The notes under the pieces are model-generated. The model was not told the DNA's origin, did not search any database, and worked only from the letters and a program-made list of their open reading frames with translations. Source: an uncultured Lachnospiraceae bacterium (lineage in GTDB: Bacteria; Bacillota_A; Clostridia; Lachnospirales; Lachnospiraceae). From it: DNA of 7,060 bases. Positions 1 through 6,574 of this stretch are shown piece by piece. The DNA is taken from positions 1-7,060 of the forward strand of contig CANOBT010000242.1 in assembly GCA_947564305.1 (NCBI GenBank). Reading direction: 5' to 3'. The first letter of the stretch is position 1; every line of letters begins with the position of its first letter. A program made the position numbers and the translations under genes.

Positions 1-17
1 AAAAGCAGCATAATCTT

Positions 18-1270
18 TCAACTTTTTTTGTCCAAAGTATTGACATAGATCCATACAAATGATAACTTCAAAATTGTCCTGTCAGGAGAATACTCTTCTA
101 TCACTTGTGGTTCAATCCATCCCTGACTCTCCCAGACAGTATAAATATCCGGCACACCGCTTCCCGCGCGTTCACCGATGCCAATCATATTAAACATTTT
201 CATAAGCGCCTTGTTTCTTGGATCAGAAATACCCCCTTTCAACATCTGCTTTTTTCCGGTACGAATGCTGCCCGGATTTTCCAGCACAATACCGTCTGGA
301 TCTTTCTTAATGACAATACCTCTCGGCAGATAAAAATCCGTATTTACAATGCAATTGGCAAGTACTTCTCTGATTGCCTTATGAACATGCGTATCATCTA
401 CCCGAACCACCCCATCCAACTTGAAAGGCACTTTAATGTCTTTCACTAATTTCCCATACACACGGAAAAAGAAATCAAACAGATTTCCGGACCAATCGCC
501 CGAACTGGATTGCAGACGGTCAGTCCAACGGATTTCCGGATCCAGTAACTCCCTAAAATCAAGGAAATATTCTGGATATTCATATAAAATCTTATATTCA
601 TCTCCAAACATCAACAGGCCCGCCGCAGTGGGGTGTAACAGACCGTCTGTCCGAAACAGCCTTGCTTCACCAATTCTCTCCAAATAATCTGCATCTCCCA
701 GTTGCTCCCAAACATGCTCCCTCCGATATGCCATATGTCGGTTACGATATGCATGTACTGTCTCCATATTGAGTACATCCATTTGCATATTTTCAAGCAA
801 TTTCATGTCCATAGTATCATCGGTCTGATCACGCAGCATTGCTTTTACTTCACCTGATGTCAATGATAATCCCCTTCCCCATTTCTCCGATATGTCCCTT
901 TGAACATATCTCCTCCAATATATACGGGTTTCTGCCCTCTCTTTGCCGCCGGAACATGAACCACCATAATCGTATTCTCTCCCACCTTATACATCTGAAT
1001 ATCCTGCTCTGACAAGAGATTATGACTTACTTTCTGTGGATTATTGACGTTATTCCAAAAGTCCTTTAGCAACTTTCCTTCTCCCTACAATCCTGTCGTA
1101 TGCCAGCCCCCATCCTCATTTTCTTCTACCCCAAGAATGATCATGCCACCATAACAATTAGCAAATGCGGAATAGGTACTCCACAAGGAATCTGGCAAAC
1201 CATTTCTGGCTCTCTTGACCTCACGTCGATTGTCCTCCCTATATTCATTAAATTTAGATAATTCAAACAT
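18..1270 (-). pseudogene. AlbA_2 / HATPase_c_4 domain protein, broken by amber codon and frameshift
   Basis: The start ATG (1268-1270) follows GGGGAGGGG at 9 bases. The N-terminal part is an AlbA_2 (Schlafen-type, putative nucleic-acid-binding) domain: [45 protein letters not shown]. Then comes an in-frame TAG (1085-1087), and the same frame continues GEGKLLKDFWNNVNN, VVHVPAAKRGQKPVYIGG, YRRNGEGDYH. At about 862 one base is missing: relatives read DYHC, and restoring it joins DYH(C) to TSGEVKAMLRDQ. The last 281 codons are open and carry LHPTAAGLLMFGDEYKI, DRLQSSSGDWSGN and the GHKL-type ATP-binding features REVLANCIVNTDFY, ENPGSIRTG and GISDPRNKAL followed by IGERAGSGVPDI. The frame stops at 18-20, without the C-terminal helix-turn-helix extension that many relatives have. 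Such proteins often accompany restriction-modification loci. Their role, regulatory or defensive, is not settled. Confidence 0.88.
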
Positions 1271-1299
1271 TACAGGACACCCCTCCCCAAATTATACAT

Positions 1300-1531
1300 C
1301 TAAACAGAGCCTTTCATAGCAGCATATCGTCCTCGCATGCTTACAATGCCGATTGCTCCTGTTAGTTCAATCCATCATTTCATGTTCTCACCTATTTCCC
1401 GCAAGGTTCTATTATTTTTTTCTATATCCGTATACACGTCCTTCACGCATTGCGACGTATGTATCATAGCTCATAATTCGTTTCTTCGCAATACGATTCC
1501 TTTTGGGTTTCCCATTTTTTATCTTAATCAT
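1300..1531 (-). other. Unidentified small-ORF remnants upstream of the AlbA_2 gene
   Basis: One frame starts at ATG 1529-1531 and gives 39 basic residues, including KRNRIAKKRIMSYDTYVAM, ending at 1412. A second frame, overlapping it, reads VYTDIEKNNRTLREIGENMK, meets one TGA, and continues WIELTGAIGIVSMRGRYAAM to TAG at 1300-1302. The second looks protein-like on both sides of the stop, and a one-base shift near 1430 would join the two into a single product of about 75 residues. I do not recognise a family and see no good ribosome binding site. It may be another decayed gene or chance. The rest of 1271-1780 is AT-rich and shows nothing else apart from the palindrome. Confidence 0.22.
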
Positions 1532-1722
1532 TTTTGTAAAATTATAAACGTAAAAGTATTGAGACTTTGTCTAATTGAATCACCACAATCAGCTGAACAT
1601 AGGAGTGTTTTTGCATGGTCTATTATATCAGATTATAAAAACCGGAACGACAGCGGCGCTACAAACTGATTTGCAGATTGTTAATTTGTATTTTTCCATC
1701 TATCACTTAATAACCATATTTT

Positions 1723-1739
1723 ATTTGTAATCTACAAAT
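1723..1739. repeat. Perfect AT-rich palindrome downstream of the RhuM pseudogene
   Basis: ATTTGTA (1723-1729) and TACAAAT (1733-1739) form a perfect 7-base dyad around ATC. A third ATTTGTA lies at 1684-1690. The dyad and spacing resemble a binding site for a dimeric regulator. No GC-rich stem or T-tract is present, so it is not a typical terminator. No regulator gene is in view to match it. Confidence 0.4.
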
Positions 1740-1780
1740 TTTAATCAATATCCGCCCTTTTAACCAATATTTCATAGAGT

Positions 1781-2447
1781 TTAAATTGCCTGTCCCGCAT
1801 CAATTAAAGTGAACTCTTTACATTTTTTGTACTCTCCGATTGCTTTTCCCATCGCCTACTTATGTGCCACATTTCCATATCCTGACAATAACCGCTTGTC
1901 GCTTGTGGTAAGAATGTAATCCAAATGGCCCAGTCCATCATAGTCATAGGCTGTTCCCGTTCTGCCTGATGTTCTGCAAATCCATATATCCTGACATAAG
2001 CTGCCCCATTGCTCATAACTCTTTTTCGTTTAAATAGTTTTTGACAATGACTGTTTCCCACAAAGTCGACTGATTTTCTGCAAATGCAGTGAGCCCATAA
2101 ATTCTTTTTTCGCCCTTATATAAATATCTTTCACCACCTAAGTTTTCAGGGTAACCGGCAGGGATGATTATAGCAAGATTATAGTGATCTATATCATATA
2201 TTTTTCCATCAGAAACAGTGTAGGCAAATTTTGCCCACACTGTTTCTTTTTGCAGTTCACCTTCTTTAAAAACATTTCTAACATGCTTTCTAATAACATT
2301 TCAGTCACACTGAAATAATTCTGCCATTTGGTCAATAGATAACCAGACAGTATCCCCATAAAAAGTCACTCCAATCTTAGACAAAACTTCTTCTGTTGTA
2401 CAAATTATGATAGTTGACTTCCCAAAAACATCGTCTTTGTAATTCAT
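1781..2447 (-). pseudogene. RhuM-family (virulence RhuM) gene, heavily decayed with internal deletion
   Basis: An ATG at 2445-2447 follows AGGAGG with a 3-base gap. The first frame reads GDTVWLSIDQMAELFQCD, then TGA (2301-2303), then NVIRKHVRNVFKEGELQKE, VWAKFAYTVSDGK, YDIDHYNLAII: the winged-helix-like N-terminus of RhuM proteins, where relatives read FQRDRSVI and NLDVIISVGYR. About 20 residues later the frame is already in the family's C-terminal part (GLTAFAENQ, KNYLNEKEL), so the middle, more than 100 residues of a roughly 340-residue family, is missing. It then meets TGA (2013-2015), a frameshift near 1980 into FAEHQAEREQPMTMMDWA, a frameshift near 1928 into HLDYILTTSDKRLLSGYGN, TAG (1856-1858), and AMGKAIGEYKKC before TAA at 1781-1783. 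RhuM genes occur near restriction-modification loci and islands. The biochemical role is poorly known. This copy cannot make the protein. Confidence 0.85.
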
Positions 2448-2700
2448 CTGCCTCCTCATCGCCTTATACTTTTATCCAAGTAAAAGCAACTATGTTTTTC
2501 TCAGATTGGGGCGAAATATACTTATCATGTTTTACCATATCTAATACAATCGTTATTACCAAGAAACATCTTTCAAGTCTTTCACTGATTTATTTCTTTC
2601 GTCTTTCGCATGATTAGTATTCGCACAATAATAATAGTTTTGGGGTATCCCCCAATTTCTATCCCCAAATTGCAGTTAACAATTTTGGGATGCAAGCATT
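2448..2700. other. Non-coding stretch between the IS66 remnant and the RhuM pseudogene
   Basis: No frame longer than a few dozen codons on either strand looks like protein. The end next to the IS66 remnant holds G/C-run inverted repeats (listed separately). The rest is AT-rich and should contain the old promoter region of the RhuM gene. On the minus strand a weak TTGTAT, 16 bases, TGATAA arrangement lies about 70-100 bases upstream of the RhuM ATG, but it is too poor to call as a promoter. Confidence 0.4.
2642..2690. repeat. Inverted repeats beside the IS66 transposase end
   Basis: Two adjacent dyads are visible. GGGGTATCCCC (2642-2652) is a perfect 4-base-arm palindrome. CCCAAATTG (2664-2672) pairs with CAATTTTGGG (2680-2689) across a 7-base loop, with one bulged T. 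They lie 12-60 bases past the IS66 stop codon. They could be a transcription terminator or attenuator (there is no clear U-tract), or what is left of an element end. The structure is real. The role is unknown. Confidence 0.45.
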
Positions 2701-2989
2701 TTACTGTGTTTTGTTCTTGCAAAGTGCCTCAACAGTCTCGCTCCATGGGCAAGGTTTGCCAATTGATCATCTGTCATCTCTTGGCTGGATCTGTTTTCTA
2801 ACAGGTATTTGAGATGCTCATATCAGATTCAGGCCATAGGCTTTTGCCATCTCCACTATGGTCAAATACATGGCATATGCGACAGCTCTGTCCGGTGTGT
2901 CGGAGAAAAGCCAGTTCCGCTCCCTACGGCCATAGAGGGGATCGAATTCTCGCTTAGTTTATTACTCAGACTGTAGCACCCATCCTCAC
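2701..2989 (-). pseudogene. IS66-family transposase, decayed C-terminal remnant
   Basis: Frames pieced together on the minus strand read EDGCYSLSNKLSENSI, then RNWLFSDTPDRAVA with a following TIVEMAKAYGLNL, then EHLKYLLENRSSQEMTDDQLA, then PWSETVEALCKNKTQ and TAA at 2701-2703. This matches the conserved end of IS66 transposases: LSNN-SENSIRP, the GRKNWLFSDT block, EMAKA-GLN, then a Leu-rich helix and a LAPWSE tail. At least three frameshifts separate the blocks. The one before PWSE looks like a lost C in a GCCCCA context, and another lies where the Arg-Pro of SENSIRP should be. The catalytic DDE core and the accessory IS66 orfs are missing. The fragment abuts the recombinase remnant directly. 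I see no matching terminal inverted repeat or target duplication, so the element's ends are probably lost. Confidence 0.83.
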
Positions 2990-3550
2990 TTCCTAGGCTT
3001 TCAGCATCTTGATGAAGTTTACCAGCCGTTAGCTCGGCGTTTCTTTTGCGGAATTGGCAACCGCCACCTCATCGTACCACTTGACCAGTCCATCGTAGCG
3101 TTTTTTGGTACTCATCCTGCACAACACGGTCATTCTCCGCCACGATGTTCTGCGTCATTTCCACAAGCACCGCCATTTCTTCCTCCAGCTTGCCTTTCTC
3201 TTCCTGCAAAGTATCGGTGACGCAGAGCGTTTTGCGGATAATCTCCACATTGGCGATGATCTCCTTTTTCTACGTGACCAGTTAGCTGTACGCCGACGTG
3301 AACGCCGCCGATCCTCGTCCTCCGTAACATGGTGAGTCCGGCACTTATCGCCGTTGTACTTTCGGTAGCAACGGCAAATGACCTTGCGATACCTGTGTGA
3401 ATGCCAGACTTTCGAGCCATACCAGCCAGTCGATGCATTTTTTCTTGTTGGAAAAGATACTGCCACCGCTATACCTCACGCCGCCCTTCGTGCACTTGAC
3501 AAGTTTCGCCTGCATCATGTCGAACACCGCGGGACTTATGATCGTAGAGA
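2990..3550 (-). pseudogene. Large serine recombinase, decayed C-terminal fragment
   Basis: Pieces of one protein appear in order across several frames: IISPAVFDMMQAKLVK and SIFSNKKKC, then WYGSKVWHSHRYRKVI with NGDKC and HVTEDE, then AAFTSAYS, then EIIANVEIIRKTL with EEEMAVLVEMTQNIVAEN, then RYDGLVKWYDEVA, and finally LVNFIKMLKA. This is the zinc-ribbon and coiled-coil C-terminal region of large serine recombinases that integrate and excise mobile elements. The N-terminal catalytic resolvase domain is absent. Damage includes a frameshift in the first Cys pair of the zinc ribbon, one after TEDE, in-frame TAA (3282-3284) and TAG (3270-3272), one extra A in a run of six near 3104, and TAG at 2993-2995. 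The segment is visibly richer in G and C than its neighbours, which fits acquisition from a mobile element. It cannot be functional. The right boundary is uncertain by about 40 bases. Confidence 0.82.
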
Positions 3551-3585
3551 AATAACAATTTACGGTTGAAGATTCAAGTGAGATA

Positions 3586-3642
3586 TCATAACTTTTGTTC
3601 CATATAAAAATTCAACCTGTTTACAATCTGGTCGTTTTCCAT
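3586..3642 (-). pseudogene. Start of a third operon gene, cut off after 18 codons
   Basis: Twenty-three bases after the helicase stop is an ATG (3640-3642), preceded by GAGAGG at a spacing of 7 bases. It encodes MENDQIVNRLNFYMEQKL and then meets TGA at 3586-3588. The good ribosome binding site, the operon-like spacing and the protein-like composition suggest the genuine start of a third gene. The sequence that follows, in another frame, is soon recognisable as serine recombinase, so the rest of the gene appears to have been replaced by a rearrangement. I do not recognise the family from 18 residues. It could also be a functional micro-ORF or a chance reading frame. Confidence 0.4.
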
Positions 3643-3665
3643 ATTGAAACCTCTCTCTGTACTCT

Positions 3666-6572
3666 TTACTCCATGAAGAATCCATCCGTATCGAAGATGT
3701 GATCCAATTCATCATTTGTCATTGCACGAGATACCTTGTCCCTAACCGCACTCATCGCCATATCCAGTCTCTTGAAACGGTTATGTCCGACAGCATCCTT
3801 GCCCATACGGATCAGCTGAATGCGTCCTACACCCGGATTCTGTCTTGCGTACTCTGCAAAACCTTTTGCTTTACCCAAATTATCAATTCTGGTCGGATCA
3901 TGCGGTTCCAGAATATCCACAACATAATCTTCATCGTTATCCTTGCGGATAATAACAAAGTCCGGATACGCGGGTTTCTGCTCTCCGCCCATCTCATATG
4001 GAATACAAAGTGACCAAGGCTTTCTCGGAGGATTTCTAAACCAGCATACATAATCTGCCCGCCCCTGTTCCTCAATCAGCACACCTTCTTCCCAGTTATT
4101 CAGATTGATGCGTGCTTTACCAAAATTATCTACAAAAAGATGATCATCATAATCCTTGCCATTTACTTCGTGTGGCAGGCAAATGGTTTCTGGCAGGCGG
4201 AAGTTATGCTTACTGACAACATCTCCGTTAGAAACAATGGCATCATACTGTTTGATAAAACGGTCCCCTAATCCGACGATCCTCCGACGATAGTTATCGT
4301 TCATCTTGTGGAACATCTTCTCTGCATAGGCCAAAAGCCGCGCATAACAGTCGTCATCCGACGCATACAGAATAACATCAATCTTATAAGCGTTCGGATC
4401 ATCCTCATCATAATAGTAATGACCGTATTTATTACCGGCACCTTCATTTCCAAGCTTTGTCTCAGCCCTGCGGAATTGCCGGTCAATATCTATATTTGTG
4501 GTAGACATAAACATGTGCTCGATATTGTCATCTACGGTTTCGCCAAAAGCATCGAAAACCTGAGACTTCATCTGGAACTCCATGATCCTCTTTGCCATGT
4601 CAGCATACTTTCCGTCGCGTTTCAGGTTGTCCACATACTCTCGGATCATCTTTACAATTTCTTCCAGCACATCATCTGTAGCATCCTGATACGTCCCGGA
4701 CTGTCGGAGAAGTCTTGCCAGACTGTATAAGGAATTCAGATAATTATTGATTCTGACGTTTCTTACATCGTAGGACAGAAGTCCGGAATTATTGATAGCT
4801 TTCACTACACTCTCTCTGTCTAAAGGATCTACAAATGTTTCCTGATCATATGGTTCTATCTGTGTTGTATTTCCCGAAAGCGATATCTGTGTAACGTCTG
4901 CTGCCGGAGTAGCTCCGACTGACTGTGTATGCTGTGTCTGTTCTGTCTGCTGAGTAGTCATCAGGTGTGTTACATCACCTGCCGCACTACCTGTACCAGT
5001 ATTATTTCCAAAAGGTATTTTGTGAGCACAAAAAACACTTTCAGTCTGCCCACCGCTACCATACTGTATTGTTTCACCAACACTTACAAAGGAAGGTCGT
5101 ATTTCATCGGACTGATCAAAGAGCGAAATCTGTCCTGAATACACCAGTGTATGACGTGTTCCTCCGCCACCGGAAACACTTCTCGGTCTGATAGACAGCG
5201 TATCCATGACTCTTGTATCCAGGGATTCGCCATAGATATCAGCAGGGATATCGCCGCCCTCGGCACTCTGCAGTTCTTCAACTACTTCCTTTACCGTATC
5301 GGAATTAAAATATGGCAGATACAGATGTACATCATTCAATGTCTCATCAACCTGAATATGCATCTGCATCGGTGTACGGATCATTCTTCCAAGAAGCTGC
5401 GCAATATAGGTTGCATCCGTCGCATGACGGAAGGACATCATCGTCTCCGCTCTCGGACAATCCCATCCGGTTGATAGACTTTCTTTGAAGAACACAACTC
5501 GGATGCGTTTATCCTCTACAATAGCGGATGGTGCAACATAAGGCACATTCAGCCCATTGATTCTGATCACATTATTCGCATCTCCAAAGGTATGAACCAC
5601 TTCGCCTTCCTGGAAACGGATGCCAGTTCTTTCCTCTATCTTCTGAACGCAATCATCAAGATCAGTAGCAGAAATTGACGAAGATGTCGCATTCTGCACC
5701 TGAATAACCAGAATCGGATTTACATACGCATAATGCTGTTCGTAACAATACTGATACCAGTGATCCCACTTGTCCTTCCACTCATCCGCTGCTGCCTGAA
5801 GAACAGCCATATCTTTATTTCCGGTATTCTCTTCGGGATAGGAAATAACAATACGATCTTTCAGCAGGCCAGAAGCTCTGACTTCATCTGTTGTGACAAT
5901 CACATACTGCGTGTCAGATGCAATACCCTGAACCAAAGCGTTAAATCTTGCAGACGTTGCTGACATTCCGATGACAACAGGCATAGATTCAATACCGTCT
6001 TCTGGGCTTCCCTTTAGAAACTTCTGCATGATCGTTGTAGCACGTCCGGCTTCACGTCCCTGCATTCCACGGTGTGCTTCGTCAATGATGAAATATAAAC
6101 GGTCACTCTTTTCACGGGCTGTGTTGGCTAAAGTCTCCCAGATTGTGTACTGTCGATTATCAGTATGTTTCGTAAGATTAGAGCTCTTGCCCAATTTCTG
6201 TGTGTTCAAGAAATATATATGTCCATCATCGAACATTTCCTGATCAAAGGAATCATCCTGAACTGTTACGCACTGACCCAGACGAATTTTATCTGCCTTC
6301 AGATCAATCTTGTCTTTTGACTGCTCATTCAGCTGAGGTGAATCGGACAACCATACGATAATTGTTTCCGACTGTTCCGGATGCAAGTCATCGCCAAAAA
6401 ATATGTTTTCAATCAATGCGGCCATGATGATGGTCTTACCCGCTCCGGTCGGGGCTGTGAAAGAAACGACCTGCTTAGAATGAGTCCTTTCATAACGGTA
6501 AATAGCCTCAGCTGATTTTATTCTTAGTTCTTTTAAAGCTCTTTTCTGAAATGGAAATAATTCTGCTTTCAT
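3666..6572 (-). CDS. ResIII-type superfamily 2 helicase with C-terminal nuclease-like domain (type III-like restriction subunit)
   Basis: This is a 968-residue protein, a normal length for type III restriction (Res) subunits, with no internal disruption. The helicase core is complete: an FPFQ segment near residue 6, Walker A TAPTGAGKT at 39-47, the IIVWLSDSPQL strand at 71-81, DEAH at 164-167, SAT at 204-206, the motif V region ESLSTGWD at 364-371, and motif VI QLLGRMIR at 392-399. Residues 538-575 are rich in Gln, Thr and Ser and look like a flexible linker. The C-terminal part carries YPDF at 869-872 and VVDILEPH at 884-891, followed by a Lys-containing helix (KAKGFAEYA). This order fits a PD-(D/E)XK nuclease fold, but the usual Lys of the (D/E)XK half is absent. 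The expected role is ATP-driven movement on DNA and cleavage of unmodified DNA together with the upstream methyltransferase. The helicase call is firm. Nuclease activity and the exact system type are inference. Confidence 0.93.
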   Translation of the reverse strand: MKAELFPFQKRALKELRIKSAEAIYRYERTHSKQVVSFTAPTGAGKTIIMAALIENIFFGDDLHPEQSETIIVWLSDSPQLNEQSKDKIDLKADKIRLGQCVTVQDDSFDQEMFDDGHIYFLNTQKLGKSSNLTKHTDNRQYTIWETLANTAREKSDRLYFIIDEAHRGMQGREAGRATTIMQKFLKGSPEDGIESMPVVIGMSATSARFNALVQGIASDTQYVIVTTDEVRASGLLKDRIVISYPEENTGNKDMAVLQAAADEWKDKWDHWYQYCYEQHYAYVNPILVIQVQNATSSSISATDLDDCVQKIEERTGIRFQEGEVVHTFGDANNVIRINGLNVPYVAPSAIVEDKRIRVVFFKESLSTGWDCPRAETMMSFRHATDATYIAQLLGRMIRTPMQMHIQVDETLNDVHLYLPYFNSDTVKEVVEELQSAEGGDIPADIYGESLDTRVMDTLSIRPRSVSGGGGTRHTLVYSGQISLFDQSDEIRPSFVSVGETIQYGSGGQTESVFCAHKIPFGNNTGTGSAAGDVTHLMTTQQTEQTQHTQSVGATPAADVTQISLSGNTTQIEPYDQETFVDPLDRESVVKAINNSGLLSYDVRNVRINNYLNSLYSLARLLRQSGTYQDATDDVLEEIVKMIREYVDNLKRDGKYADMAKRIMEFQMKSQVFDAFGETVDDNIEHMFMSTTNIDIDRQFRRAETKLGNEGAGNKYGHYYYDEDDPNAYKIDVILYASDDDCYARLLAYAEKMFHKMNDNYRRRIVGLGDRFIKQYDAIVSNGDVVSKHNFRLPETICLPHEVNGKDYDDHLFVDNFGKARINLNNWEEGVLIEEQGRADYVCWFRNPPRKPWSLCIPYEMGGEQKPAYPDFVIIRKDNDEDYVVDILEPHDPTRIDNLGKAKGFAEYARQNPGVGRIQLIRMGKDAVGHNRFKRLDMAMSAVRDKVSRAMTNDELDHIFDTDGFFME

Positions 6573-6574
6573 GA

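Noticed and set aside
1..54. Left-edge reading MDLCQYFGQKKLKDYAAF as the end of a Csn2-like Cas protein
   Set aside because: The resemblance is vague, only about 18 residues are available, there is no room for the rest of the gene upstream, and no CRISPR repeats are present.
105..687. Open frames on the plus strand opposite the AlbA_2 gene
   Set aside because: They are antisense to a recognisable protein with domain motifs, have no ribosome binding site, and their translations show no protein-like pattern.
1085..1087. Amber read-through (for example pyrrolysine) in the AlbA_2 gene
   Set aside because: The same gene also has a frameshift, TAG is not a conserved position in relatives as I recall them, and the neighbours are clear pseudogenes. 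Decay is the simpler explanation.
1291..1296. TATAAT upstream of the AlbA_2 ATG as a -10 box
   Set aside because: Transcription would start inside or just past the ribosome binding site, and there is no acceptable -35 at 16-18 bases.
1337..1669. 110-codon plus-strand open frame in the AT-rich stretch
   Set aside because: It is rich in Phe, Ile, Ser and His as expected of a chance frame, has no ribosome binding site, and lies opposite the more protein-like minus-strand remnants.
3130..3466. Long arginine-rich open frames on the minus strand
   Set aside because: Apart from stretches that match the recombinase (WYGSKVW to TEDE), these are out-of-frame readings of GC-rich recombinase DNA. The real protein runs across several frames.
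3699..6243. Many plus-strand open frames opposite the helicase
   Set aside because: They are antisense to an intact 968-residue protein with full helicase motifs, and none has a credible start or recognisable domain.
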